The notes beneath the pieces are model-generated. The model made no database searches and was not told the DNA's origin. It saw only the letters and a program-made list of their open reading frames with translations. Below are positions 38,028 through 47,358 of a stretch of 64,000 bases of DNA, piece after piece. Source of the DNA: 66-474 sp963771735 (GTDB lineage Bacteria > Pseudomonadota > Gammaproteobacteria > Xanthomonadales > Rhodanobacteraceae); the NCBI GenBank assembly GCA_963771735.1, contig CAVYUN010000003.1, positions 1-64,000 of the forward strand. The letters run 5' to 3'. Every line of letters starts with the position of its first letter. Position 1 is the first letter of the stretch. Both the position numbers and the translations under genes were made by a program.

Positions 38028-38591
38028 ATGAAAGCTTCCGATGTCAAGAAGGGCAACGTGGTCGAACGCGACGGCACCGTGTACCAGGTGCGCGACATCG
38101 AGCGCAGCTCGCCCACCGCGCGCGGTGGCAACGTCACCTTCCGCTTCACGCTGTATTCGATCCCGGGCGGCCGCAAGTTCGACCTCAGCCTGCGCGCCGA
38201 CGACGACCTGAAAGAGATGGAACTGACCCGCCGCGCGGCGAACTTTTCCTACAGGGATGGCGAAGCTTTCGTGTTCCTGGATGCAGAGGACTACACACCC
38301 TATGCGCTGGACCCCGACGTGGTCGGCGACAGCGCGCCATACATCGTCGAGGGCGTGGAAGGTTATTACGTGCAGCTGATCGACGATGCCCCGGTCGCGC
38401 TGCAGGTGCCGACCAGTGTGGTGATGACCATCGTCGATACCGCGCCGGAACTGAAGGGCGCCTCGGCGACCAAGCGCACCAAGCCCGCCAAGCTCGACAC
38501 CGGCATCGAGGTCCAGGTACCCGAGTACATCACCACCGGCGAGAGGGTCTGGGTCAACACCGTGACCGGCGAATTCAGCGGCCGGGCTTGA
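38028..38591 (+). CDS. efpL: Elongation factor P paralogue, YeiP/EfpL type
   Basis: This 187-residue three-domain EF-P homologue begins MKASDVKKGNVVERDGTVYQ. The extended first-domain loop, ERSSPTARGGNVTF, has an Arg in place of the modified Lys of EF-P, which marks the YeiP/EfpL subgroup. The end, VPEYITTGERVWVNTVTGEF, is the family signature. It is expected to relieve ribosome stalling at particular proline-containing sequences. Confidence 0.9.
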   Translation: MKASDVKKGNVVERDGTVYQVRDIERSSPTARGGNVTFRFTLYSIPGGRKFDLSLRADDDLKEMELTRRAANFSYRDGEAFVFLDAEDYTPYALDPDVVGDSAPYIVEGVEGYYVQLIDDAPVALQVPTSVVMTIVDTAPELKGASATKRTKPAKLDTGIEVQVPEYITTGERVWVNTVTGEFSGRA

Positions 38592-38828
38592 CAGGTCCGG
38601 CACGGCTGATGGCCGCACCGGAAGCCACTTGGCATCGTCAGTTTTCCTGCCTTGCGTATATGTCATCCGGCGCTTGTGGCAAACGAAGAGGGCCGCTATG
38701 GTACGGCTCGCTTGTGCGCGTCGCGCGAGCCCGCGTGCTTCGAGGGGAGCGTCGGCGGAAACATCTTGGGTGCAGGCTGCGCCCACCACGGTTCCCCCGC
38801 CGCGGACTCGACGTGATTGGGAGCGCAC

Positions 38829-40361
38829 ATGATCTTCTGGCGTGTCAAACCGCTTGACCAGATTCTCGCGACGGCCGAAAAAAAATCCCTTAAGCGACAA
38901 CTTGGCCCGTTCCAGTTGACCATGCTCGGCATCGGCGCCGTGATCGGCACCGGAATTTTCGTGCTGACGTCCGAGGCCGCGGAGAAGGCCGGGCCCGCCA
39001 TGATGCTCTCGTTTGTGATCGCGGCAGTCGTGTGCGGCCTTGCCGCGCTCGCCTACGCGGAACTCGCGGCGATGGTTCCCGTGTCCGGTTCCGCCTATAC
39101 GTACACCTACGGGGTCGTTGGCGAATTGATCGCATGGATCGTGGGCTGGGCACTGGTGCTGGAGTATGCGATCGGCGCCACGGCGGTGTGCGTGGGCTGG
39201 GCCGGCTACGCCAACGGCTTGCTCAACAGTGGCATTTTCGGACTTGTCAAACCCGGCTCCTTGTCGTTGCCGATGTGGCTGCAGGTGGGTCCGACCCTCG
39301 GTGGCGGTTTCAACTTGCTGGCGTTCCTGATCGGCGTTGCAGTCACCGGATTGCTTGTCATAGGCACCTCCAAGAGCGCCCGTGTAAATGCCGTGCTGGT
39401 CGCAATCAAGATCCTCGCGCTGACAGTCTTCATCGTGATCGCGCTGCCGGCGGTCAAGAATGCCAATTTGCATCCGTTCTTGCCAGGCGGCTGGGGCAAC
39501 CCCGTCGGCAGTAACGGCATCGGAGTGCTCGGGGCGGCGGCTTCCATCTTCTTCGCCTACGTGGGGTTCGACGCGGTATCAACCGCGGCCGAGGAGACCC
39601 GCAATCCCAACCGAAATGTTCCGATAGGGTTGATTGGCGCGCTGGTAATTTGCACCATCTTCTACCTGCTCGTGGGGTACGGTGCCGCGGGTTCGATCGG
39701 CGCACAGCCGATGCTGGGACCCAACGGGATTCCGATCGATCCGGGCACGACCGCGATGGCTGCTGCCTGCGGCAACTCCCAGGCACTTGTGTGCAGCCAT
39801 GAACCACTGGCGCACGTGATGCAGGTGCTCGGCCATCCGTGGATCGGCAACATGATCGGCCTTGCCGCGATTGTCGCGCTTCCCTCGGTCATCCTGGTGA
39901 TGATGTTCGGCCAGACCCGCATCTTTTTCACGATGTCCCGCGATGGCCTGCTTCCGAACGTATTTTCGAAGGTGCATCCACGTTTCTTCACGCCCCACGT
40001 GATCACCTTCGTTACCGGTGCCGTGGTCTCGTTTTGCGCCGCGCTGTTTCCGGTCGGCAAGCTCGCCGACACCTCCAATGCGGGTACCTTGCTGGCGTTC
40101 GCCATGGTGTCGGTGGGCGTGATGATCCTGCGCCGCACGCAACCTGACCGCAAACGGCCGTTCCGGACGCCACTGGTCTGGATCGTGTGCCCACTCGCGG
40201 TGCTGGGCTGCATCCTGCTTTTCGTCAACCTCAGCGTGGTCGCCAAAGTCGTGTTCACAGTTTGGGCAGTGATCGGACTGATCTTCTACCGCCTGTATGG
40301 CTACAAACGCAGCCAGATGTCGCCGGAGAAGATCACCCACGCACTGGATGACGTGGTTTGA
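38829..40361 (+). CDS. Amino acid permease, APC superfamily (cationic amino acid transporter type)
   Basis: This protein of about 510 residues, with roughly 12 to 14 membrane spans, opens MIFWRVKPLDQILATAEKK. The APC substrate-binding helix 1 is MLGIGAVIGTGIFVLTSEAA, and the helix 6 region is FFAYVGFDAVSTAAEETRNP. The form of these motifs matches the CAT group, which carries cationic or broad-range amino acids. A close relative follows at 40,492 on the same strand. The preceding interval 38,592-38,828 has no other gene or clear regulatory structure that I can support. Confidence 0.88.
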   Translation: MIFWRVKPLDQILATAEKKSLKRQLGPFQLTMLGIGAVIGTGIFVLTSEAAEKAGPAMMLSFVIAAVVCGLAALAYAELAAMVPVSGSAYTYTYGVVGELIAWIVGWALVLEYAIGATAVCVGWAGYANGLLNSGIFGLVKPGSLSLPMWLQVGPTLGGGFNLLAFLIGVAVTGLLVIGTSKSARVNAVLVAIKILALTVFIVIALPAVKNANLHPFLPGGWGNPVGSNGIGVLGAAASIFFAYVGFDAVSTAAEETRNPNRNVPIGLIGALVICTIFYLLVGYGAAGSIGAQPMLGPNGIPIDPGTTAMAAACGNSQALVCSHEPLAHVMQVLGHPWIGNMIGLAAIVALPSVILVMMFGQTRIFFTMSRDGLLPNVFSKVHPRFFTPHVITFVTGAVVSFCAALFPVGKLADTSNAGTLLAFAMVSVGVMILRRTQPDRKRPFRTPLVWIVCPLAVLGCILLFVNLSVVAKVVFTVWAVIGLIFYRLYGYKRSQMSPEKITHALDDVV

Positions 40362-40491
40362 CGATGCCGGGTCGTGATCTTCGAGCGGGCGCGGTGAGCC
40401 GTTCGCCCGCAGTCCATCCGGCGATGTCATACCGCTTGACGATGCCCATGATTGCGATCGACCAGCCGCCAGACAACCTGACGGAGGCTCC

Positions 40492-41955
40492 GTGAGCATC
40501 TTTCGGCAATTGCTCGCCAGGAAGCCGGTCGACAATGGATCGGACGCCGCAGACGCGAACGGCATCCAGTTGCGCCGCACCCTGGGCCCGTGGGGACTGA
40601 CCGCGCTTGGCATCGGCGCGGTGATCGGTGGCGGCATCTTCGTGATTACCGGCCAAGCGGCAGCCGAACACGCCGGACCGGCGGTCCTGCTGTCGTTCGT
40701 GATCGCCGCAGTCTGCTGCAGCTTTACCGCGCTTTGCTACGCCGAGTTCGCGACACTGATCCCGATGTCGGGCAGCTCGTACTCATACGCCTACGCCACG
40801 CTGGGCGAATTCGCGGCGTGGTTCATCGGCTGGAACATGGTCCTGGAATACGGTGTGTCGGCATCTGCCGTGGCCGTGAGCTGGACGGGCTACTTCAAGA
40901 GCCTGCTCGAACACATGGGACTGCATCTGCCCGCGGCGCTGACCAATTCGCCCATCGCGTTCGAGGACAAGCACCTTGTCGCCACCGGGGCACTGTTCAA
41001 CCTGCCGGCGGTCGCGATCGTGCTGGCGCTGACCTGGCTGTGCTACGTCGGTATCCGCGAATCCAGCAGCGTCAATACGGCCATCGTGGTCCTGAAGGTG
41101 TCCTTGATCATCATCGTGATCGTGGCCGGCTGGCATTACGTGAATCCGCAGCTTTGGCACCCGTTCATCCCTCCCACGCAGGGCGCCGAGAAATATGGCT
41201 GGAGCGGCATCATGCGCGCCGCCACCCTGGTGTTCTTCGCCTACATCGGCTTCGAGGCAACCTCTACCGCCGCGCAGGAAGCCAAGAACCCGCAGCGCGA
41301 CCTGCCGATTGGAACGATTGCCTCATTGCTGATCTGCACCGTGCTGTATGTCGCCATGGCGGCGGTGCTGACCGGCTTGCTCCGCTACAACCTGCTCGGC
41401 ACGGCCGAACCGGTGGTGACCGCAGTCGCCGCGCACCCCCAGCTCAACTGGCTGCGCTGGCTGGTCGAGATCGGCGCCCTGCTGGGATTGGCGTCGGTCG
41501 TGCTGGTGATGATCATCGCGCAACCGCGCATCTTCATGATCATGGGCCGCGACGGCATGCTGCCGCCGGTGTTCTCGAGGCTACATCCACGTTACCGCAC
41601 TCCGCACATCAACACGCTGATTACCGGTACCGGCATTGCGCTGCTCGCAGCGGTGTTTCCGCTGGATGTCCTGGGCGACCTGGTATCGATGGGCACGCTG
41701 CTTGCCTTCGTCGCGGTATGCGCAGGCGTGCTGATCCTGCGCTACACACGTCCCGACCTGCCGCGCCCGTTCCGGGTACCGTGGGCGATCGTCACCTGCA
41801 CGCTGGGCGTACTCAGCTGCCTGGCGCTCCTGTACTGGGAAAACTGGTACAACTGGACGCTGATGGGATTGTGGACCGTGTTCGGCTTCGCGATCTATTT
41901 CGGTTATGGCTATCGCCACAGCCTGCTGCGCAAGACCGCGGAGTCGGCGCACTGA
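40492..41955 (+). CDS. Amino acid permease, APC superfamily, second copy
   Basis: This 487-residue protein starts at GTG 40,492 behind ACGGAGG. Key helices are ALGIGAVIGGGIFVITGQAA and VFFAYIGFEATSTAAQEAKN, then MIIAQPRIFMIMGRDGMLPP. It is clearly paralogous to the permease before it, with a different N-terminus and substrate loop (LLSFVIAAVCCSFTALCYAE against the first copy's LSFVIAAVVCGLAALAYAEL). The pair probably arose by old tandem duplication and may differ in substrate. Confidence 0.88.
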   Translation: MSIFRQLLARKPVDNGSDAADANGIQLRRTLGPWGLTALGIGAVIGGGIFVITGQAAAEHAGPAVLLSFVIAAVCCSFTALCYAEFATLIPMSGSSYSYAYATLGEFAAWFIGWNMVLEYGVSASAVAVSWTGYFKSLLEHMGLHLPAALTNSPIAFEDKHLVATGALFNLPAVAIVLALTWLCYVGIRESSSVNTAIVVLKVSLIIIVIVAGWHYVNPQLWHPFIPPTQGAEKYGWSGIMRAATLVFFAYIGFEATSTAAQEAKNPQRDLPIGTIASLLICTVLYVAMAAVLTGLLRYNLLGTAEPVVTAVAAHPQLNWLRWLVEIGALLGLASVVLVMIIAQPRIFMIMGRDGMLPPVFSRLHPRYRTPHINTLITGTGIALLAAVFPLDVLGDLVSMGTLLAFVAVCAGVLILRYTRPDLPRPFRVPWAIVTCTLGVLSCLALLYWENWYNWTLMGLWTVFGFAIYFGYGYRHSLLRKTAESAH

Positions 41956-42456
41956 GCAGGCGCTTGCCTTCTCGGCAAGCGAACTCAGCCTGGGATGCCA
42001 GTTGATGTGCCACCTGTCCAGGCGGTATCGACGGAGGCTTTTTCCGCATAGTGGATCGTGTCACGCGTGTCGAGTTGACTCGCCGATCGCAGTTTTAACC
42101 ATACGCGATCGTACTGTGGATAACCCTCGAATCAACAAAACATTAACGTTATATATTATTGTTTTTGCAAGAATAAAAAATGTACCCGAAAATTCATCTT
42201 TGCAGCCTTGGCCCTCGCCGATGCCCGCGCTATGATGCGTCTTCCGAGGGATTTCCCATTGGCAGTGGACCCCGGACCGTTGCCCGGTGCGGCAAGCGTA
42301 GTCAGCTCCTCCGCTTGCCGTATCCGGGCAGCAACTTCTCTGATTGCTGTCCCGTCCCTCGGCAAATTCCCGTTCGCCACCGATGCAGTTCGTTCGTGGC
42401 AAACCCTCCGTTTGGGACGAGTTGATCGGTGACGCAACTCGTCACCGAATCAGGCA
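41956..42456. other. Non-coding interval with an AT-rich tract and two hairpins
   Basis: About 500 bp without a convincing gene. A hairpin CGCTTGCC-TTCT-CGGCAAGCG follows the permease stop (near 41,960-41,981). At 42,130-42,180 the sequence becomes markedly AT-rich (ATTAACGTTATATATTATTG), unlike any other part of the right-hand region. A perfect 8-bp hairpin at 42,427-42,447 (CGGTGACG and CGTCACCG) lies just beyond the HiPIP stop and may end its transcript. The tract could be a promoter, a small RNA gene or old foreign DNA; I cannot decide. Confidence 0.55.
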
Positions 42457-42783
42457 TCAACTCTTGGCCTGGAACCCGTCACACCAGCCCTTTGCGTTGA
42501 CGTCGAAGCCGGGGAAAATCGCGCACGGACCATAAGCCTCGCCCGGCTTGCCCTGATAGTGGGCACACTTGGAACAGTCCTGCCCCGGTTTGTGCGCGCC
42601 CGCGGCTTTGGTGTTGTCCTCGACGTAGTGCAAGGCCTTGGCCGTGGCATTGGTCGCAGCATTCAAATGCGGCAAGGCCGCCCACACACGACGCGGCAAC
42701 GCGCTCAGCATGACAATTGCCGCGGTGGCACCCCCGGCGAGTTTCAGGAAACGGCGACGGGGAGATCCGGATTCTTCGGTCAT
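42457..42783 (-). CDS. hip: High-potential iron-sulfur protein
   Basis: This 108-residue precursor has a Tat signal (RRRFLKLAGGATAAIVML). The mature protein contains four Cys in HiPIP spacing: DCSKCAHYQGKPGEAYGPC and AIFPGFDVNAKGWCDGF. It is a periplasmic one-electron carrier holding a 4Fe-4S cluster at high potential. Folding before Tat export fits the cluster. Confidence 0.9.
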   Translation of the reverse strand: MTEESGSPRRRFLKLAGGATAAIVMLSALPRRVWAALPHLNAATNATAKALHYVEDNTKAAGAHKPGQDCSKCAHYQGKPGEAYGPCAIFPGFDVNAKGWCDGFQAKS

Positions 42784-42915
42784 TGCCTTACTCCATTTGC
42801 GAGGAATGAATTGCGGTTACTGCACGCATGGTACGCCTGCCGCGAACGGATCGCATCGCTTTACAGCAAGAATCACGTGCTACATTCAGGCACTTGAACC
42901 AATCGCTTTGCACGC

Positions 42916-43563
42916 ATGCCACTCGCTCCTGCACAACTTGCCGATCGCCTCCATGCCTGCGGGGTCGAAATTGCCCGCACTGGAACGGAACTCGCGGGGC
43001 GTGGCTGGACCCCGGCCACCAGCAGCAACTTCTCGATGCGGATCGACGAGGACACCATCGCGATCACGGTATCCGGGCGCGACAAGGGCGCGCTTGAAGC
43101 CAGCGACGTGATGGCTGTCGCCCTCGACGGCGGACCGCTCGATCCTGCCTTGCGACCGTCCGCGGAAACCGCCCTGCACCTGCAGGTCTACCGCCGAATG
43201 CCCGCGACCGGCGCGGTGCTGCACACGCATTCGCAGAATCAGACGGTCAGCTCGCGACTGTTCGCAGACTCGGGCGTGATCTCCCTGCATGGCTGGGAAT
43301 TGCAGAAAGCCATCACCGGCTACACCACCCACGACAGCCACCTGGACCTGCCGGTGTTTCCCAATTCGCAGGACATGCGCGACATCGAGGCCGGCGTCGA
43401 TGCCTGGCTCGACGCCGGCAAGCCCTTGTACGCCTACCTCATCGATGGCCACGGGCTTTACACTTGGGGGCGCAGCATGCCGGAAGCCAGGCGCCACATC
43501 GAAGCCCTGGAATTCCTGCTGGCTTGCGAACTCGACCTCAAACGCCTCGGAGGCATGCCATGA
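42916..43563 (+). CDS. mtnB: Methylthioribulose-1-phosphate dehydratase
   Basis: This 215-residue class II aldolase-fold enzyme has WTPATSSNFSMRID, the zinc-binding HTHSQNQTVSS, and DGHGLYTWGRSMPEARRHIE with the third His, which identifies MtnB. It dehydrates methylthioribulose 1-phosphate in methionine salvage. The stop overlaps the next start by ATGA. Confidence 0.93.
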   Translation: MPLAPAQLADRLHACGVEIARTGTELAGRGWTPATSSNFSMRIDEDTIAITVSGRDKGALEASDVMAVALDGGPLDPALRPSAETALHLQVYRRMPATGAVLHTHSQNQTVSSRLFADSGVISLHGWELQKAITGYTTHDSHLDLPVFPNSQDMRDIEAGVDAWLDAGKPLYAYLIDGHGLYTWGRSMPEARRHIEALEFLLACELDLKRLGGMP

Positions 43564-44105
43564 GCCGCCTGCGCGTATACGACGAACAGCGGCCCGACCA
43601 CCCTGTCGCCACCCACCTCGACCACGATGCGATCGCGCGTGCGCTGGGGGAAGTCGGGGTACGCTTTGAATCCTGGAAGGCCGACAAGCCCGTCGCGCCC
43701 GGCGCCTCGCAGGAAGCAGTCATCGAGGCTTACCGGCAGGACATCGAACGGTTGCAGGCAGAAAAAGGCTACAAGGCCGTGGACGTGATTTCCCTCACCG
43801 CCGATCATCCACAGAAGGATGCGCTGCGACGGAAATTCCTCTCCGAGCACACGCATTCGGAAGACGAGGTGCGTTTCTTCGTGGCAGGCCGGGGCCAGTT
43901 CACCCTGCATATCGGCGCACGCATCTACGACGTGCTGTGCGAGGCCGGCGACCTGATCGGCGTGCCCGACGGCACCCGTCACTGGTTCGACATGGGGCCG
44001 AACCCGCACTTCGTGGCGATTCGCCTGTTCACCAACCAGGAAGGCTGGGTCGCGAATTTCACCGGCGAAGACATCGCCGAACGTTTTCCCCGACTCGAGA
44101 ATTGA
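43560..44105 (+). CDS. mtnD: Acireductone dioxygenase
   Basis: This 181-residue cupin has the metal ligands in SEHTHSEDEVRFFVAGRG (His, His, Glu) and the fourth His in GTRHWFDMGPNP. With Fe it yields 2-oxo-4-methylthiobutanoate, the methionine precursor; with Ni it takes an off-pathway route. It is translationally coupled to mtnB. Confidence 0.94.
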   Translation: MSRLRVYDEQRPDHPVATHLDHDAIARALGEVGVRFESWKADKPVAPGASQEAVIEAYRQDIERLQAEKGYKAVDVISLTADHPQKDALRRKFLSEHTHSEDEVRFFVAGRGQFTLHIGARIYDVLCEAGDLIGVPDGTRHWFDMGPNPHFVAIRLFTNQEGWVANFTGEDIAERFPRLEN

Positions 44106-44111
44106 GTGAGC

Positions 44112-44813
44112 ATGAGCGTCGAACTCGGGGGCGTTCGCGCCGTACTCACCGATATCGAAGGCACCACCAGCTCGATAGCGTTCGTCAAGGACGTACTGTT
44201 TCCCTATGCGCGTGATCGCTTGCCGCGTTTCGTGGAAGCCCATCGCGATGATCCCGACGTGATCCGCTGGCTGAACGCCACAGCGCGCGAGGCCGGCATC
44301 GACGACCCGCGTTCACGGCGCGTCGTCGACACCCTGCTGCGCTGGATCGACGAGGATCGCAAGGCCACGCCCCTCAAAGCCCTGCAGGGCATGATCTGGA
44401 AGGCCGGCTACGAGGGCGGCGACTACCACGCACACGTTTACCCGGAAGTTCCCGAAAAATTGCGCGCCTGGAAAGCCCAGGGACTGAAGCTGTACGTGTA
44501 CTCCTCCGGCTCGGAGGCAGCGCAAAAACTCCTTTTCGGCCATACCGTAGCCGGCGATCTTTCCGCGCTGTTCGACGGCTGGTTCGATACCGAAATCGGC
44601 GGCAAACGCGAACGCGGCTCGTACCTGCGCATCGCCGAAGCCATCGGTCTGCCGCCACCGGCGATCGTGTTCCTCTCCGATATCGGCGCGGAACTTGATG
44701 CCGCAAGAGGCGCGGGCATGCAAATGGTCCAGCTGTGCCGACCACCCGAACGTTGTGCCGGATCGGGTACGCATCCCTGCGTCGCCGATTTCGACGCCAT
44801 AGCTCTCCGATGA
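44112..44813 (+). CDS. mtnC: Enolase-phosphatase E1
   Basis: This HAD-family protein of about 233 residues has TDIEGTTSSIAFVKDVLFPY as motif I, LYVYSSGSEAAQKLLF as motif II and FLSDIGAELDAARGAGMQMV as motif III/IV. It enolises and dephosphorylates diketomethylthiopentyl phosphate to the substrate of MtnD. The ATG at 44,112 is preferred; a GTG at 44,106 would add two residues. The kinase or phosphorylase and mtnA of the route are not in this window. Confidence 0.93.
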   Translation: MSVELGGVRAVLTDIEGTTSSIAFVKDVLFPYARDRLPRFVEAHRDDPDVIRWLNATAREAGIDDPRSRRVVDTLLRWIDEDRKATPLKALQGMIWKAGYEGGDYHAHVYPEVPEKLRAWKAQGLKLYVYSSGSEAAQKLLFGHTVAGDLSALFDGWFDTEIGGKRERGSYLRIAEAIGLPPPAIVFLSDIGAELDAARGAGMQMVQLCRPPERCAGSGTHPCVADFDAIALR

Positions 44814-44819
44814 ATTGCC

Positions 44820-45398
44820 ATGCGTGACTATCTGAGCGACCCCATTACCGTCCTGTGGATCATCTGGCTCGGTTATTGGTGGATCGCTGCACTGCGCGTG
44901 AAGCAACCCGTGCGCACCGAATCGGTGTGGTCCCGAGCCGCTCATGTCGTGCCCTTGCTTGCCGCCGCGCTGTTGCTGCTGATGCAGCGTCCCGCGAACC
45001 TGCTGGGGCGACAGCTACTGGCTTGGCACGGACCGAGTCGTTACGAAGTCGGGCTTGTGCTGGTCGCTCTCGGACTCGCGTTTGCGGCCTGGGCACGCGT
45101 GTTCCTTGGGCGCAACTGGAGCGCAACCGTCACCGTCAAGGACCAGCACGAACTGATCCGCCGCGGCCCCTACCGGTTTGTGCGACACCCGATCTATACC
45201 GGCATGCTGCTGGCATTCCTGGGGACGGCCATCGCGCAGGACCAATGGCGCAGCTTGCTCGCCTTCGCGATTGTCTGGCTGGCGCTTTGGCGAAAATGGC
45301 GGCTGGAGGAACGCTTCATGCGGGAAACTTTCGGTGAGCAATACGCAGCTTACCGCCGGGAGGTTCCGGTCGTGGTTCCCTGGAAGTTGCCACGATGA
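44820..45398 (+). CDS. Isoprenylcysteine carboxyl methyltransferase-like membrane protein
   Basis: This 192-residue protein has about five membrane helices and the conserved C-terminal signature RRGPYRFVRHPIYTGMLL and EERFMRETFGEQYAAYRREV. This ICMT/PEMT-like group binds SAM at the membrane face; bacterial substrates are mostly unknown. It is closely followed, with a 4-bp overlap, by the C13 peptidase. Confidence 0.8.
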   Translation: MRDYLSDPITVLWIIWLGYWWIAALRVKQPVRTESVWSRAAHVVPLLAAALLLLMQRPANLLGRQLLAWHGPSRYEVGLVLVALGLAFAAWARVFLGRNWSATVTVKDQHELIRRGPYRFVRHPIYTGMLLAFLGTAIAQDQWRSLLAFAIVWLALWRKWRLEERFMRETFGEQYAAYRREVPVVVPWKLPR

Positions 45399-46453
45399 AG
45401 CGAATCCTCGCGCTCGCGACCGCGGCTGCCTTGGGCTGTCTGGTCGGGGCCTGGGGCGTGGCGACTTGGCACAGTACCTTGGCGCGCCCGGCGCCGGTAT
45501 CGCGAGACCATCAATCCGATGGTCCATCCTTGTTCACGTCGCAACATGCATCGGTGGCGGATGAATCTGAAGCGGGTGGCGGTTCGTCCGAGTCTCCCGA
45601 TCCGCTTTCGGAAGCAGGCTGGCCGCAAAATGACCCGACGCCCGAGCAAGTGATTTACGCACAACCGGACCTGTTGCACCGCGAGATTGCAGGGTTGGAA
45701 CCGCGCACACCCGGCAAGGTCAACCTTTATGCCATCGTGTTCGCGGGCGACGGCGGCGAAAACGTGTTCCGCAACGAAGCCGAATATTTCGACGAACTGT
45801 TTTCCCGGCGCATGGACGCCAAGGGCCATGTACTGGTGCTGGAAAACAATCCCGCGTCGCTGGACACGCGCCCGCTCGCGACGTGGACCAACCTCGAGGA
45901 CGCGCTCGACGCAGTGGCGTCGAAAATGGATCTGCAAAAGGACATCCTGCTGCTTTACTTCACCAGCCATGGCAGCGAGGACCACACCCTGCTGGTGGAC
46001 ATGGATCCACTGCCGCTCGATCAGATCGGCGCCAACGACCTGCCGGGCATCCTCGCCGAGCATCCCTTCAAGTACAAAGTGGTGATCGTGAATGCCTGCT
46101 ATTCGGGCGGTTTCATACCGCCGTTGCATGGATCCGACAGCATGATCATCACGGCCGCGCGTGCCGACCGTTCTTCGTTCGGCTGCGGCGAGCAATCCGA
46201 ACTCACCTGGTTCGGGCATGCATTTCTGGTCGACGCCCTGAACCGGACGGACAGCTTCCGGCAGGCGTTCCGGATTGCGAGCCGCGAAGTCGCGACGTGG
46301 GAAAAGCGCGAACACTACCGGCCTTCCGATCCGCAAATTTCCGCGGGATCCGGCGTGACGAAACAGCTCGCCAGATGGCGGCAAGGTTTCACAGCGGGAT
46401 CCGCGGTGCCGTTCACACCCGCACCAGCCGCCACAACGGGGGCCGCACGATGA
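45395..46453 (+). CDS. Peptidase C13 (legumain-like) family protein
   Basis: This 352-residue protein has an N-terminal anchor or signal (ALATAAALGCLVGAWGVATW) and a caspase-like fold domain. The catalytic His is in LLYFTSHGSEDHTLLVDMDP (His192) and the Cys in VVIVNACYSGGF (Cys235). C13 peptidases cleave after Asn or Asp or act as transamidases. Bacterial members of this type are exported or membrane-anchored and have no settled role. It overlaps the next gene by ATGA in a run of four coupled genes. Confidence 0.85.
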   Translation: MKRILALATAAALGCLVGAWGVATWHSTLARPAPVSRDHQSDGPSLFTSQHASVADESEAGGGSSESPDPLSEAGWPQNDPTPEQVIYAQPDLLHREIAGLEPRTPGKVNLYAIVFAGDGGENVFRNEAEYFDELFSRRMDAKGHVLVLENNPASLDTRPLATWTNLEDALDAVASKMDLQKDILLLYFTSHGSEDHTLLVDMDPLPLDQIGANDLPGILAEHPFKYKVVIVNACYSGGFIPPLHGSDSMIITAARADRSSFGCGEQSELTWFGHAFLVDALNRTDSFRQAFRIASREVATWEKREHYRPSDPQISAGSGVTKQLARWRQGFTAGSAVPFTPAPAATTGAAR

Positions 46454-47358
46454 GTGCTTCCGGTGCAGCGGCAAGCCTGGTAATCCTTGCCGCGGGTCTG
46501 GGCAGCCGTTATGGCGATGCCAAGCAGATCGAAGGTGTCGGTCCCGATGGCGAATGGCTGCTGGAGTACGCGATCCACGATGCACTGGCCGCAGGCTTCA
46601 CCCGGATCGTGTTGGTGATCCGTTCGCCATTGCGCGAGCTTTTGTCGCGACGCCTCGCGCCACATTTGCACGGCCGCGCCGAACTGGATCTGGTGGAACA
46701 AGGCTTCGACCGGATCCCTGCAGGCTGCCAAGTGCCCACAGGTCGCGAAAAACCGCTCGGAACCGGCCACGCACTGTGGTGCTGCGCCCACCGGCTGCAG
46801 GGTCCGTTTGCGGTCATCAATGCCGACGATTACTACGGACGCGAGGCATTCCGGCTGCTGGCCACGCATTTTCGGCGCAGTCCGCGTCCGGCGATGGTCG
46901 GCTACCATCTCGACGCCACGCTCTCCCGTCACGGCGGCGTGAATCGCGGCGTCTGCCGCGTGGACGCCGACGGCCATCTCGCCGATGTCCGCGAATTCAC
47001 CGACATTGCCGACAACGCGGGCTCGCTCACCGGCACGGGACCGGATGGCGCACGCCAGCGCCTGGCACCGGAAACCGTGGTTTCTCTGAACTGCTGGGGA
47101 TTGTTGCCCGACATTTTGCCCGCTCTGGAACACGGCCTGTGCGTGTTTCTGAAGCAGGCCGGGCCGAAGGACGAATATTTCCTGCCGCACGCCATCGCAT
47201 CGCATCTGGCCGTATGCGGCGAATCGCTCTCGGTCCTGACCACCCGCGATACCTGGATGGGCCTCACCTATCCTGATGACCGTCCACGCGTGATCGATAC
47301 ATTGGCGGCACTGCACCGGGCCGGCGCCTACCCGACCCCGCTGTGGCCTCGCGCATGA
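46450..47358 (+). CDS. Sugar nucleotidyltransferase
   Basis: This 302-residue protein has the nucleotide-binding LVILAAGLGSRYGDAKQIEG and the metal-binding INADDYYGREAFRLL. The fold is the NTP_transferase of sugar-1-phosphate nucleotidyltransferases, but the signature is G-x-G-S-R-Y-G with a following KQ rather than RM(L/K)PLT. It is coupled at both ends to the C13 peptidase and a NahK-like kinase. With the kinase it could convert a free N-acetylhexosamine to the sugar-1-phosphate and then to the NDP-sugar, a recycling route like AmgK-MurU. Confidence 0.82.
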   Translation: MSASGAAASLVILAAGLGSRYGDAKQIEGVGPDGEWLLEYAIHDALAAGFTRIVLVIRSPLRELLSRRLAPHLHGRAELDLVEQGFDRIPAGCQVPTGREKPLGTGHALWCCAHRLQGPFAVINADDYYGREAFRLLATHFRRSPRPAMVGYHLDATLSRHGGVNRGVCRVDADGHLADVREFTDIADNAGSLTGTGPDGARQRLAPETVVSLNCWGLLPDILPALEHGLCVFLKQAGPKDEYFLPHAIASHLAVCGESLSVLTTRDTWMGLTYPDDRPRVIDTLAALHRAGAYPTPLWPRA

